DNA of 64,000 nucleotides from Marinobacter panjinensis (GTDB lineage Bacteria; Pseudomonadota; Gammaproteobacteria; Pseudomonadales; Oleiphilaceae), in contig NZ_SZYH01000001.1 in NCBI RefSeq assembly GCF_005298175.1, positions 2,914,001 to 2,978,000 of the forward strand, in the 5' to 3' direction. The notes below the pieces were generated by a model that saw only the letters and a list, made by a program, of their open reading frames with translations, ran no database searches and was not told the DNA's origin. The position numbers and the translations under genes were made by a program. The number at the start of each line of letters is the position of its first letter. The stretch's first letter is position 1. Of the stretch, positions 34,332 to 43,884 are shown one piece after another.

Positions 34332-37238
34332 GTGGTTGCAAACCGCACACGACGATTGTCCGCCAGAAATATCTCGGTCGTTGTACTGGTTCTGGTCGTG
34401 ATCTATGCCCTTATCGGGTTTGTTGGTCTGCCCTGGTGGTTGGAGCGGGCTTTGCCGAAGAGGCTGGAACAGCACATGGGGTGGCAGGCAGAGGTGGAAG
34501 ACATCCAGGTGAACCCGTTCACCATGAGTGTCGAGATTCTGAACCTGACAGCGGATGACAGTGATGGTGAGCGTGTTGTCGCTTTTGATCGCCTTTTCAC
34601 CAATCTCGGGCTCTGGCGGCTGGTTACCGGTGTCGTTGCCTTACAGAATATTGAGCTGGAAGAACCCTACATCCGCCTGGACCTGCTGGCAGACTACAGT
34701 GTGAATTATGCCAGGGACTGGCAGGCAAACAACCCGCCGGGGGAGGAGACCACCAACGACGAGAGCGCATCCGCAGAGCCGGTTCGTCTGCACTTTGACC
34801 GTGTCAGGGTCGCCGGGGGTGAGCTGTTGTTCCGGGATTTCAGCCAGGAGGGTCAGGAAGAGTTCCAGGTGTCACCGCTGGATCTGGCGATCAACGATCT
34901 GGCCACCTGGCCCCGGGACGAAGCCGACAGCAATTATTACCTGCTGGCCGCGGTCGGCAGCCAGACCATCGAGTGGGAGGGGGACCTGAGCATTGCTCCG
35001 CTGTATTCGAAGGGGTTTATCAAGCTGGGCGGAGTGACTCACACCACGCTTCAGCACTTCCTCAAACCCTATCTTCCCTATCAGCTGCGCAACGGTAGCG
35101 TAACTCTGAGCTCTGAATACCAGCTGCAGTCTGCTGATGAGCTGTTCCTGAGCACCTCCAATGGCCAGCTCACCATTGAAAACCTGGGCCTTGGCCTGGC
35201 GGATAGCGATGACGAACTGCTTACCACGAAGAGCATCCGGATCGGCGATATACGGTTCGGGCTGAATAGCCGTGAAGCCGCCACCGGAACCGTCAATATT
35301 GACGGTGTTAACCTGTCACTGCATCGCGACCCGGATGGTTCGATCAACCTGCTCAAACCATTTCAGCGAAGTGACGACGATGAGCAGAAAGAGGACTCTG
35401 GAGACAGCGACATGCCTTTCCGCTGGTCGGTGGCAGGTGTGGAACTTGGCAACAGTGAGGTGAACTGGCGGGATGAGCAGTTAAAGACCGAGGCGACTCT
35501 GTCGTTAAAGGATCTGAATGTCCAGGTTGACGAGGTTTCCCATCACCTGGAAGACCCGGTTAACTATAAGGCTGAGGCTACTCTGGGTGATGGCGGCAGC
35601 CTGGTGTTCAACGGCCAGACCACACTGATGCCTTTTACTCTGGAAGCCGGAATTGCCGGCTCCGACATTGTCCTGGCCCAGTTCGGTGCCTATATCAGCG
35701 AAATGGCGAATCTGGATATCAGGGACGGGCGCCTGAGTGTGGACGGAAATCTGGATCTGGACCAGCAGCAGGATCCGTTGACTGGCACCTTCAGCGGCAC
35801 CGGTGAGGTGGTGTCGCTGGATGCTCGTCTCGGTGACAGCGATGAGAGGCTGATTGGCTGGCAGAACCTGCGCCTGGCACCCGTCGAGTACAATGTGGCC
35901 CCGGCACGGCTGGAAATCGGAACCGTCACTCTGGCGGGGCCAACGGTCAATGTGGTTCGTGCAGGGGACGGGGTTCACAATCTGCAGCGTATGGTGCGGT
36001 CGACGTCGGCGGAAGACTCCGGCGGGAACTCTTCGGCGGATGACAGCGAGTCAGCGTTTATCTTCCGTATCGGTCAGGTCATGCTGGAAGAAGGCACTGT
36101 GTCCTATACCGACCGCACCATGGACCCGACGTTTGCCACCCGGTTTGACCAGCTGCGTGGCTCCGTAACCGGCTTGAGCAATATTGCACCGCAGCAGGGC
36201 AAGGTATCGATCCAGGGCCGCGTTGGAGACGTTGCCAGCATGACGCTTGACGGTTCCGTGGGGGCTCTGGGAACAGATGATACCAGTGAACTCAAGCTGA
36301 GTATGAAGAATGTTTCTCTGCCCATGTTATCGCCCTACTTCGGCCGTTATCTCGGTTATGGGGTCGACAGCGGCAAACTGAACCTCGACCTGGATTACAC
36401 ATTTACCGGTAGCACTATTGATGCCGGCAACAGTGTGATCCTGGATGGTCTTGAGCTCGGCGAAGCGGTAGCCAGTGACGAAGCGCTCAGCGTCCCGGTC
36501 AAGCTTGGCCTGGCCCTGCTGAGCAACCGCGACGGGGTCATTGATATCAATCTTCCCGTCAGTGGTGATCTCGACAGCCCCGATTTCAGTGTCAGCCAGG
36601 TGGTCATGAACGCCTTCGTCAACCTGGTTGCAAAAGCGGCAACATCACCATTCAGTATGTTGGGTTCCGTTGTGGATCTGGCCGGGTTGTCGGGAGACGA
36701 TCTGGGCGAAATCAGCTTCGAGCCGGGCCGGGTGGCACTGGCCGAAGGCGAAAACGTCAAACTGGAGGCGTTGGGCGCAGCGCTGAACGATCGCCCAGCG
36801 CTGGTGTTGAAGGTTCGTGGAGCGGTTTCACCGCAGGCCGATGCCAGCGGACTGAGGCGGCAGCGGTTGTTCGATCAACTGGGCATCGCAGACACAGCAC
36901 CCGCCGCGGAGCGTATCACCGGGCTGGAACAGGCCTACGGCCGCTCGGACAACCGTGCCTCGCTGAGGGCCTTCCGCGACAACGTTGCCGGTGAGGATGG
37001 CGAGGTCAGTCAGTCGGAATGGGAGCAGGCGCTGGTGGAAAGGCTGGTTACAGATATCGAGCTGCCGCCGGAGGCCCTTGGTAACCTGGCCTCCGCGCGG
37101 GGGGTCTGGCTGCGCCAGCAAATGCTGGAGAATTACGAGGTGCCGGAAAGCCAGGTCTACCTGCTGGATCCCGTGCGTGATGCAAGTGCGGATGAGAATG
37201 GTAATGTCACAATCAGCTTTGAGCTGGATGCCCGCTGA
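34332..37238 (+). CDS. Large AsmA-like (DUF748) envelope protein
   Basis: The product has 968 residues from GTG 34332, preceded by AAGGAG; the open frame reaches 34260 without better support. One N-terminal membrane helix (ISVVVLVLVVIYALIGFVGLPWWL) anchors a long periplasmic beta-rich domain. DUF748 features are VEDIQVNPFTMSVEILNLTADD, repeated VNIDGVNLSLHRDPDGSINLLKP and FATRFDQLRGSVTGLSN blocks, and LDLDYTFTGSTIDAGNSVILDGLELG with INLPVSGDLDSPDFSVSQVV near the C-terminus. AsmA-like proteins form long grooves that move phospholipids between membranes, so a lipid transport or outer-membrane homeostasis role is likely. Confidence 0.85.
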   Translation: MVANRTRRLSARNISVVVLVLVVIYALIGFVGLPWWLERALPKRLEQHMGWQAEVEDIQVNPFTMSVEILNLTADDSDGERVVAFDRLFTNLGLWRLVTGVVALQNIELEEPYIRLDLLADYSVNYARDWQANNPPGEETTNDESASAEPVRLHFDRVRVAGGELLFRDFSQEGQEEFQVSPLDLAINDLATWPRDEADSNYYLLAAVGSQTIEWEGDLSIAPLYSKGFIKLGGVTHTTLQHFLKPYLPYQLRNGSVTLSSEYQLQSADELFLSTSNGQLTIENLGLGLADSDDELLTTKSIRIGDIRFGLNSREAATGTVNIDGVNLSLHRDPDGSINLLKPFQRSDDDEQKEDSGDSDMPFRWSVAGVELGNSEVNWRDEQLKTEATLSLKDLNVQVDEVSHHLEDPVNYKAEATLGDGGSLVFNGQTTLMPFTLEAGIAGSDIVLAQFGAYISEMANLDIRDGRLSVDGNLDLDQQQDPLTGTFSGTGEVVSLDARLGDSDERLIGWQNLRLAPVEYNVAPARLEIGTVTLAGPTVNVVRAGDGVHNLQRMVRSTSAEDSGGNSSADDSESAFIFRIGQVMLEEGTVSYTDRTMDPTFATRFDQLRGSVTGLSNIAPQQGKVSIQGRVGDVASMTLDGSVGALGTDDTSELKLSMKNVSLPMLSPYFGRYLGYGVDSGKLNLDLDYTFTGSTIDAGNSVILDGLELGEAVASDEALSVPVKLGLALLSNRDGVIDINLPVSGDLDSPDFSVSQVVMNAFVNLVAKAATSPFSMLGSVVDLAGLSGDDLGEISFEPGRVALAEGENVKLEALGAALNDRPALVLKVRGAVSPQADASGLRRQRLFDQLGIADTAPAAERITGLEQAYGRSDNRASLRAFRDNVAGEDGEVSQSEWEQALVERLVTDIELPPEALGNLASARGVWLRQQMLENYEVPESQVYLLDPVRDASADENGNVTISFELDAR

Positions 37239-37248
37239 GTTTCCGGGC

Positions 37249-38061
37249 TCAGCGCCCAGCCAGTTCGGACGGTACCTGGAGCCCGTGGCGCTCAACCATC
37301 CGCTGATAACGCCCGTCTTCAATCAACGGTAATAACAGCCGCTCCAAAGTCGCGGCCGTTATCGGCCCGCCTTTGCGGGCCATGATGCGGAGCTGATAGG
37401 TCTGGTCAGCCATTTCGGATACCAGGAATCGAGCCCTGTCCTCCGGGTGTTGCTCCAGATGCATCTGGATATACGAGCGGTTGATGATTGCCACTTCCGC
37501 CAGCGACGGCCGGTCGGCCTTTATCAGATTCAGGTTACGCTCGTGACTGTGGGAAAATTCAATCTGGAAGCGTTCTTGCAGATCGGCGTTGTCTGTGGAC
37601 AGGCCCGCAAAACCATAGTGGTAACCGGAGATGGCCACAATAGCCCGGTCAGCAACATTATCGAAAAAGCTCTGATCCCGACCGGGCTTGTCGAGGGCTA
37701 CGTAGACGTCTTCGTCCGTCAATACCGGGCGGGTGGCAGCGACAGGCCGGGACTCCCAACCCCAGTTCAGGCTCTCAAAGAAGATGACGTCGTATAATCC
37801 TGCCTCAAAATCCAGGTGCCTGCGCTTGGGAGAGGTGTGTACGATGCGAAAGGTGATCTCCCGATCAGCAGTTTCAAGTTCGGTAAGGAGCTCGCCCAGC
37901 AAACCTTCTACCCTGGTGTTTTCACGCACGGCAGCCAGAGGTGGGAAATCATAGACGCCGACAGCGATCTCGGTCTCCGACGAGACGCCGGTTGCAAAAC
38001 CCAGGGCCACAGGCAGGCAGAGATACGGAAGGGCGGTTTTAAGCAGGCGTCTGAAGTTCAA
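37249..38061 (-). CDS. Periplasmic solute-binding (SBP_bac_3-like) protein
   Basis: The product has 270 residues starting with a TTG. The N-terminal signal peptide (LLKTALPYLCLPVALGFATGVSS) is followed by EIAVGVYDFPPLAAVRE and a type-II binding-protein fold. No transporter genes are adjacent, so it may be an orphan binding protein feeding a sensor or a distant permease. The late segment AARKGGPITAATLERLLLPLIEDGRYQRMVERHGL-like is typical of the class. Only weak conservation of the ligand-pocket Arg is visible, so the ligand is unknown. It ends ten bases from the convergent DUF748 gene. Confidence 0.75.
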   Translation of the reverse strand: MNFRRLLKTALPYLCLPVALGFATGVSSETEIAVGVYDFPPLAAVRENTRVEGLLGELLTELETADREITFRIVHTSPKRRHLDFEAGLYDVIFFESLNWGWESRPVAATRPVLTDEDVYVALDKPGRDQSFFDNVADRAIVAISGYHYGFAGLSTDNADLQERFQIEFSHSHERNLNLIKADRPSLAEVAIINRSYIQMHLEQHPEDRARFLVSEMADQTYQLRIMARKGGPITAATLERLLLPLIEDGRYQRMVERHGLQVPSELAGR

Positions 38062-38167
38062 AATTGCGGTTCCGCACTGGTAAAAGCTGAACGAGTATTC
38101 AGATTAGCACCGTCAGTTCATTGTCATAAGGGGTCAATTATAAATTCATGCAAAACGGGAAATCTCT

Positions 38168-38761
38168 ATGAGCCGCCCTCTCAGCCATTTTTTTGCCTAC
38201 GTATCACGGCTTCGCTGGATCAGACGCTGGGGATTGATGCGCAACGCCATCGAAGAGAACGTTGCCACCCATTCCTGGGAGGTAGCAACCCTGGCCCATG
38301 CCCTTGCGATTATCCGCAACCGGCACTTTGGCGGGCAAGTGGATGTTGACCGGATTGCGGCAGCAGCGCTCTATCACGATGCCACCGAAGTCATAACGGG
38401 TGATATGCCAACACCGGTCAAATACCACTCCAGGGTCATGCGGGAAGCTTTTGGGGACATAGAGCACAAAGCGGAGGGCGAATTGCTGGCTCTGTTACCT
38501 GACGATCTCCGTGATGAATTTGATCCCTACATCCGCGAATCCCGTTGGGCACCGGAAGAAAAGGAGCTGATCAAGGCAGCGGACCGGCTGTCGGCACTGT
38601 TGAAATGCCAGGCGGAAATGCAGGCGGGTAACAAGGAATTCGAGCCAGCCGCAGGTCACATCCTGAAAAAGCTGGAAGAAGAGGGCTTGCCGGAAGTGAT
38701 GTACTTTCTGGAGGTGTTTGCACCGGGTTACCAGCAGCCGCTCGACAGCCTTCTGGAATAA
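38168..38761 (+). CDS. yfbR: 5'-deoxynucleotidase YfbR-like HD-domain protein
   Basis: The product has 197 residues. HD-domain metal ligands are in EENVATHSWEVATLAHALA and AAALYHDATEVITGDMPTPVKY, with a later IKAADRLSALLKCQAEMQ. This is the YfbR signature: dephosphorylation of deoxyribonucleoside 5'-monophosphates in nucleotide salvage and sanitation. GGGAAAT precedes the start. It stands alone between a divergent binding-protein gene and a convergent SPFH gene. Confidence 0.93.
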   Translation: MSRPLSHFFAYVSRLRWIRRWGLMRNAIEENVATHSWEVATLAHALAIIRNRHFGGQVDVDRIAAAALYHDATEVITGDMPTPVKYHSRVMREAFGDIEHKAEGELLALLPDDLRDEFDPYIRESRWAPEEKELIKAADRLSALLKCQAEMQAGNKEFEPAAGHILKKLEEEGLPEVMYFLEVFAPGYQQPLDSLLE

Positions 38762-38797
38762 GGCTTTCGGCGGCTGCGTCCGTTACCCGGAGGGACG

Positions 38798-39832
38798 TCA
38801 GCTGTTTCCGGCTGAAGCCACCATGCCACCGCGCAGGCCATCCTGCTTTACGCTCTGGCGTACGATATCCTCGGGGCTGCCGGCCAGTTCCCGGAACATG
38901 CCCATGGAGCCCAGCAGAGCGGAGGATTCGTAAGGCACGAAGACACGCTCGCCGTCCTTGGCCATATTGGGCAGCACCTTGATGTAGCTCTGACCCAGCA
39001 GGTAGCCGATAACGGTCTGCTTGTTGTCCTCGGTATCGCCTATGGCGCTGAGCACCAACCGGATGGACTCCTGCTCACCCTGGGCGCGCAGGATCGCGGA
39101 TTCCTTGTCACCCTCGGCATTGAGAATGGCCGATTCACGCTGGCCCTGTGCCATGGCAATGGCGGCGGACTTCTCACCCTCGGCCTCGGTGACCGTGGCA
39201 CGGCGCTTTCGCTCGGCGGCCATCTGCAGGCGCATGGCCTCTTCCACCTCTTCGGGCATACTGATGTCCTGAACCTCAACGCGGGTCAGTTTTACACCCC
39301 ATTTTGAAGCGGCTTCTTCCATCTCCGCCTGAATGGCGTTGTTTACTTCACTGCGGGATTCGAACAGCTTGTCCAGCTCCATCTTGCCCACTACGGAACG
39401 CAGTGTGGTTTTTGCCAGTACCTCCACGGCCTGGCTCATGTTGGCCACTTCGTACACCGCTCGGCGCGGGTCAATGATCTGGTAATACAGCGCACCATTG
39501 ATGTTCACGGTTACGTTGTCGGTGGTCACTACCGGCTGGCCGGGGAAATCCATGACCGTTTCACGGCGATCAATCCGGGTTTCGAAGCTGCTGCTGGGAT
39601 GGTACTCGTCGCCGATGCGGACGTAGCGGGTCATGATGATGGCGCGGGGGCGCTCAATGAACGGAATGATGATGTTCACGCCGCTTTCCAGGACCCGGTT
39701 GAATGAACCCAGCCGTTCGATAACCATCACCTCGGACTGGCGCACGATAACCAGGCCCTTGGCGATGATGAAAATGCCAATGACCACGAGAATGAGGCTG
39801 ATAACCAGCCCGGGGGAAATAACCGATTCCAT
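38798..39832 (-). CDS. SPFH/Band 7 membrane scaffold protein (QmcA/paraslipin-like)
   Basis: The product has 344 residues. One N-terminal helix (GLVISLILVVIGIFIIAKGLVIV) is followed by a Band 7 domain (VRQSEVMVIERLGSFNRVLESGVNIIIPFIERPRAIIMTRYVRIGD; DNVTVNINGALYYQIIDPRRAVYEVANM). A long Ala/Glu-rich coiled coil comes next (AAERKRRATVTEAEGEKSAAIAMAQGQRESAILNAEGDKESAILRAQGE). Such proteins organise membrane microdomains and modulate proteases. AAGGAGC lies at the end of the upstream NfeD gene, two bases before the ATG; the SPFH-NfeD pairing is a widely conserved operon. Confidence 0.92.
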   Translation of the reverse strand: MESVISPGLVISLILVVIGIFIIAKGLVIVRQSEVMVIERLGSFNRVLESGVNIIIPFIERPRAIIMTRYVRIGDEYHPSSSFETRIDRRETVMDFPGQPVVTTDNVTVNINGALYYQIIDPRRAVYEVANMSQAVEVLAKTTLRSVVGKMELDKLFESRSEVNNAIQAEMEEAASKWGVKLTRVEVQDISMPEEVEEAMRLQMAAERKRRATVTEAEGEKSAAIAMAQGQRESAILNAEGDKESAILRAQGEQESIRLVLSAIGDTEDNKQTVIGYLLGQSYIKVLPNMAKDGERVFVPYESSALLGSMGMFRELAGSPEDIVRQSVKQDGLRGGMVASAGNS

Positions 39833-39834
39833 GT

Positions 39835-40293
39835 TTACTGCTCCTTGTGATTGATCGTATGAACAACGGCGGTGGTGCCGTCAAAACGTTCGAAAATGAC
39901 GTCGGTGCCTTGCGGCAACTCGGTCATGTCGGTATCGCTGGTGCGCAGGCGGTAGAAATCGCCGTTGACTTTAATGCCGCTGGCGCCGTCAAAATCCCGC
40001 TTCACCGTCCTGTACGGCCTGCCCTGCTCGACACCCGTGCCGGTGGTCCCGTATGCCACGCCTTTTGGTGAAAATCGTGGCTTGATCCAGCGAATGGCGA
40101 CGGGCACCAGAATGCCGGAAAACACGCCCATGCCCACCAGTTGCCACTCAAACGGAGCACCCAGAACAGTCAGCAGTGCCGTCAGCGCGGCCGCGATACC
40201 CAGAGCCAGCAGGACCAGTACGCCAGACGTCAGCTCCGCGAGGCTCAGCACGAGGGCGAGAATCAGCCAGAAATGCGTAAGACTCCATTCCAT
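39835..40293 (-). CDS. NfeD-family membrane protein
   Basis: The product has 152 residues starting at MEWSLTHFW (an upstream TTG would add nine residues). Three or four N-terminal hydrophobic helices (HFWLILALVLSLAELTSGVLVLLALGIAAALTALLTVLG and WQLVGMGVFSGILVPVAIRW) precede a small OB-fold domain (VKRDFDGASGIKVNGDFYRLRTS, TDVIFERFDGTTAVVHTI). It is the short NfeD type without a protease domain, partner of the SPFH protein encoded two bases downstream. Confidence 0.9.
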   Translation of the reverse strand: MEWSLTHFWLILALVLSLAELTSGVLVLLALGIAAALTALLTVLGAPFEWQLVGMGVFSGILVPVAIRWIKPRFSPKGVAYGTTGTGVEQGRPYRTVKRDFDGASGIKVNGDFYRLRTSDTDMTELPQGTDVIFERFDGTTAVVHTINHKEQ

Positions 40294-40471
40294 ACAGATA
40301 CATCCGTTGGTGACAGACAAGTGATGAGAGGCGGCAATTGTACCCTGTCACCGATGCGTGGGTCACAGAAAGTGGCTCTATTGCCCCCGGAGGGAGTGCA
40401 TTATTGCCATATCCCCTGGCCCGACACCTGTTAGAGTAAGTCACCCATCGCATAACAAGAGGTCATCGACG

Positions 40472-41287
40472 ATGAAGGATCTGAACAACAGGGTAGCTGT
40501 GGTAACCGGCGCGGGTTCCGGTATTGGGCGGGCACTGGCCGTGGCACTGGCGGCAAAGGGCTGTCGTCTGGCGCTGTCGGACGTCAACGAAGCTGGTCTT
40601 GCCGAAACGGCGGCCGAATGCAGCGCTGCCGAGGTCAGAACCTACCGCCTGGATGTGTCGGACCGTGATGCGATCTATGCCCACGCAGATCAGGTAGTGA
40701 GCGACTTCGGACAGGTCAATCTGGTGATCAACAATGCCGGGGTGGCCCTGTCGGCCAGTGTGCGGGAAATGACGGACGAGGACTTCAAGTGGATCATGGA
40801 TATCGATTTCTGGGGCGTGGCCCATGCCAGCCGGGCATTTCTGCCGCACCTGATTGCCTCCGGGGACGGCCACGTGGTTAATATTTCCAGTGTGTTTGGC
40901 CTGATTGGCGTACCCAAACAGAGCGCTTATAATGCAGCCAAGTTCGCCGTTCGCGGCTTCACCGAGTCCCTGCGCCAGGAAATGAAGCTGGAAGAGCAGC
41001 CGGTCGCAGTGAGTTGCGTACACCCCGGTGGTATCCGCACCAATATTGCCAATTCGGCCCGCATGGGCAAGTCCGAGAATGCCGACGCCCAGCGCAAGGG
41101 GTTCGACAAGATTGCCATGACCACACCGGAAAAAGCGGCCACGACCATAGTGAAAGGCATCCTGAAGGATGAATCCCGCATTCTCGTGGGGCCCGATGCC
41201 TGGGGCATTGATGCCCTGAACCGGGTGCTCGGGTCAGCCTATCAACCTCTGGTGGAGCGGTTTTCCCGCAAAAACCTCTACATCTGA
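40472..41287 (+). CDS. Classical short-chain dehydrogenase/reductase
   Basis: The product has 271 residues starting at MKDLNNRVAVVTGAGSGIGRALA (TGxxxGIG). NLVINNAGVAL, a catalytic Ser in HVVNISSVFGLIGVPKQ, then YNAAKFAVRGFTESLRQE (YxxxK) and the PGGIRTNIA loop are all present, so it is catalytically complete. The sequence style resembles dehydrogenases acting on hydrophobic alcohols in lipid metabolism. AGAGGT precedes the ATG. The longer open frame upstream (from 40358) is not supported. Confidence 0.9.
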   Translation: MKDLNNRVAVVTGAGSGIGRALAVALAAKGCRLALSDVNEAGLAETAAECSAAEVRTYRLDVSDRDAIYAHADQVVSDFGQVNLVINNAGVALSASVREMTDEDFKWIMDIDFWGVAHASRAFLPHLIASGDGHVVNISSVFGLIGVPKQSAYNAAKFAVRGFTESLRQEMKLEEQPVAVSCVHPGGIRTNIANSARMGKSENADAQRKGFDKIAMTTPEKAATTIVKGILKDESRILVGPDAWGIDALNRVLGSAYQPLVERFSRKNLYI

Positions 41288-41422
41288 CCTGCCAGGCAGT
41301 CGTTGCCGAAGACCCTGGCTTGCAGACCGGTTGCCGGAGTGATTGATGCCCGGTAACTGGCCCTGTATATTTTACGTACAGGGGGAAGTTCCCGTCCGCT
41401 GTAGTTCAGGGAAAGAGGCAGC

Positions 41423-42523
41423 ATGAAAACACCACAGCACCCGGACCTTGGTGCGTCGCTTGAGCAAAGCCGCTCAGGGCTGCGGGACACCCATCGCCGC
41501 TCACTGATGCGGGCGCTGTTTCTGGTAACCGGTTCCGCCCTGGTTATTTTCGGCAGCCTGCAGATTTTCAACGGCTACCTCTGGCTCGCAGCCGGGGAGT
41601 TTGTTGCCAGTGGGGTGTTGTTCCTTGGAGTCGCCCGGATCAACCGGACGCCGCATCTGCAGGGCTGGATATACGGTTACCTGGTCACCGGATTTTCCTT
41701 CTTTCTGCTGATCATGCTGGTGCCCGACGCCTCGGTAACCGCCTTCGTCTGGGTGCTGATGATGCCGGTCCTGGCCTATCTCCTTCTCGGCAAGAAGGAA
41801 GGCTTCTTTCTCAGTGTGCCTTTCATGGTAGCGGGCTGTGTCGCCTTTTATTTCCACCTGGAATTCATTGCCAACGCACGGAGCATGATTGACCTGCTGA
41901 ACATGGTGCTCTGCGCCGTGCTGATGCTGGGGTTCATCCATCTCTACGAAACCCGCCGCGAAGAAGCTGAACGGAAACTGTTCACCCTGGCGCAGACTGA
42001 CGGCCTAACCGGCCTTTCCAACCGCGCCAGTTTCCAGAGCATCCTGGGCCGGACCCTCGCCGAGAGCAAACGCAGCGGTTCCGGGTTTGCACTGGTGATC
42101 ATGGATATCGACTACTTCAAAATCGTCAATGACACCATGGGCCATGACGCAGGAGACCAGGTGCTGCGTGACATCAGTCGCCGCCTGACCGAACGTCTTC
42201 GCACTACCGACTCCGTTGGACGATTGGGTGGGGAGGAATTCGGGTTAATTCTGCGGGACGTGAAGCCGGAGGATTCTTTCGAACTGATGGACGAACTGCG
42301 CCAGCGCATTGCTGACAGCGAACTTTGCTATGGCGAAGCCGTTATCCGGGTAACAGCGTCTTTCGGTATTGCCCACTACCCCGACCACGGCACCGAAGCC
42401 GAGACACTCTTCCGGACCGCTGATCGCTGTCTCTTCAGCTGCAAACGCGCCGGACGCAACATGGTTGCCAGAGCCGGTGTGTCTGCCGTTAAAGGGTCGC
42501 GTATTGCGGACGGACCTGTTTGA
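41423..42523 (+). CDS. Membrane GGDEF diguanylate cyclase
   Basis: The product has 366 residues. About six membrane helices fill residues 25-170 (ALFLVTGSALVIFGSLQIFNGYLWLAAGEFVASGVLFLGV; GYLVTGFSFFLLIMLVPDAS; VLMLGFIHLY), forming a compact sensor module. The GGDEF domain follows: TDGLTGLSNRASF, IDYFKIVNDTMGHDAGDQVL and GGEEF as active-site motif. An RxxD inhibitory site (RTTD) sits five residues before it, so product inhibition by c-di-GMP is expected. AAGAGG precedes the ATG. It is monocistronic; the large palindromic element lies right after the stop. Confidence 0.93.
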   Translation: MKTPQHPDLGASLEQSRSGLRDTHRRSLMRALFLVTGSALVIFGSLQIFNGYLWLAAGEFVASGVLFLGVARINRTPHLQGWIYGYLVTGFSFFLLIMLVPDASVTAFVWVLMMPVLAYLLLGKKEGFFLSVPFMVAGCVAFYFHLEFIANARSMIDLLNMVLCAVLMLGFIHLYETRREEAERKLFTLAQTDGLTGLSNRASFQSILGRTLAESKRSGSGFALVIMDIDYFKIVNDTMGHDAGDQVLRDISRRLTERLRTTDSVGRLGGEEFGLILRDVKPEDSFELMDELRQRIADSELCYGEAVIRVTASFGIAHYPDHGTEAETLFRTADRCLFSCKRAGRNMVARAGVSAVKGSRIADGPV

Positions 42524-42547
42524 GCCGATAACCTGGATTTCGGCGCA

Positions 42548-42743
42548 GGTCGTAAGCGGGCACCCTCTGCCAAAACACGCCTCAAGACGTCCCTGTGCGG
42601 CTCGGGCTCCGCCCTTCAGCGCTTATCGCTCCTGCGTCGCGCTGAAGGTCCTGGGCAGGCCATCCATGGCCAGCCCGTGAAGAGCTTTTCGCTCTTCACC
42701 CATGGCTCCGCACGGTTTTGGCAGAGGGTGCCCGCTTACGACC
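42548..42743. repeat. Type 2 nested palindromic repeat, copy b (196 bp, multibranched)
   Basis: A perfect 29-bp inverted repeat (42548-42576 and 42715-42743) encloses about 138 bases that fold into several further perfect hairpins. These are CTTCAGCGC/GCGCTGAAG, GGCCAT-CC-ATGGCC and GTGAAGAGC-TTTTC-GCTCTTCAC, plus GTGCGG pairing with CCGCAC near the base. It fills the space between the convergent cyclase and hydrolase genes. It shares CGTCCCTGT and CATCCATGG loop-like words with copies a and c. Confidence 0.88.
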
Positions 42744-42762
42744 GTACGGAGTTAGTCGTTCC

Positions 42763-43653
42763 TCACTGGATGGTCCGACGATTCCCCTTACGATACTCGG
42801 GCGCAATATACTCGTTGATCTGTTCCTTGAACCGGGCGATCAGCTCACTGTTGTCATGGTCCCAGGGGTGGAAGCCAGGCTTGAAGTACTCCAGCCAGGT
42901 AGGGATCAGGCTGGAAAAGGTTCCGTTCTTGCCCCACATCTGCCACAGACCACGGGCGCTGTCCTTCATTGAAAAGTTCTTACGGTCGTTCAGCATCATC
43001 CGAGTGGTGAAGTAGCTGCTCATTACACCCAGTGCCGCCGTGCTGAAGGCCAGGTAAAAGGTACGTTCGGCGTAGGTGCCACCGGCCTGGTTGAACACAT
43101 CGTAGGCCACCGCCTTGTGCTCGGTTTCCTCAATGGCATGCCATACCCACAGCGGGCGCATGGTCTCGTGCATGTCTTCGCGTACGTCATCCCGCGCCAG
43201 CAGCATGTCCGCCATCATCGCCGTCATGTGCTCCAGGGCACAGGTGATGGCCAGCTGATGGCGTTCAGGCAGCTTTTTGGCAATGCCCAGCACCACTTCC
43301 AGATGCTCTTCCAGCTCTTCCACCGGCATACCCTGATCCCGCACATGCTGGTTCATGGATTTGTGCTCCAGGGAATGCATGGCCTCCTGGCCGATAAAGC
43401 CCCGCACGTCCTTTTTCAGCTTGGGGTCCTTGATCTGGTCCTGGAAGTAGCGGACCGAATCCACGAAAAACTGTTCGCCCTGTGGAAACAGCACAGAAAG
43501 AGCGTTCATGGTGTGGCTCAGGGTGTAGCTGTTGTCCAGCCAGTAGTGCGGCACTTTCTCCCCGAACTCGAAACCCATGCGTTGAGGCTTGATGGCAACG
43601 TTGTCCGGTGTGCGGGCAACCGGCCTGGACTCAGTGGTTTTGGTTCTCAGCAT
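42763..43653 (-). CDS. COG3687-type metal-dependent hydrolase
   Basis: The product has 296 residues starting at MLRTKTTES; AGGAG upstream selects this over a frame 31 codons longer. Helical, metal-ligand-rich motifs are visible: FPQGEQFFVDSVRYF, FIGQEAMHSLEHKSMNQ, CALEHMTAMMADMLL and PLWVWHAIEETEHKAVAYDVF. The repeated ExxH pattern suggests a carboxylate-bridged di-iron ferritin-like centre rather than a classical hydrolase, despite the family name. It is divergent from an AraC regulator, a pairing common for this family, which suggests local control. Confidence 0.85.
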   Translation of the reverse strand: MLRTKTTESRPVARTPDNVAIKPQRMGFEFGEKVPHYWLDNSYTLSHTMNALSVLFPQGEQFFVDSVRYFQDQIKDPKLKKDVRGFIGQEAMHSLEHKSMNQHVRDQGMPVEELEEHLEVVLGIAKKLPERHQLAITCALEHMTAMMADMLLARDDVREDMHETMRPLWVWHAIEETEHKAVAYDVFNQAGGTYAERTFYLAFSTAALGVMSSYFTTRMMLNDRKNFSMKDSARGLWQMWGKNGTFSSLIPTWLEYFKPGFHPWDHDNSELIARFKEQINEYIAPEYRKGNRRTIQ

Positions 43654-43884
43654 GTCTGTACTCCTGCGCCTGGCGCTATGGCTGATGTGATAGTTCCAGT
43701 GTGGGTGAGTCAATGCAGCCTTTGAATGCGAAAAGGGGACGGCCATCGTGGAGTAAGGGCCAGCGCTGGCCTCAATTGACTGTGCTGACGTGCTTGCAGG
43801 TGCCTCCAGTCACAGTGCCGCTGTGTCGGGCTTCTGATAGCATCGGTAGCAATGAGTGCTCCCACAACAAAAAAAGGATCCTGC

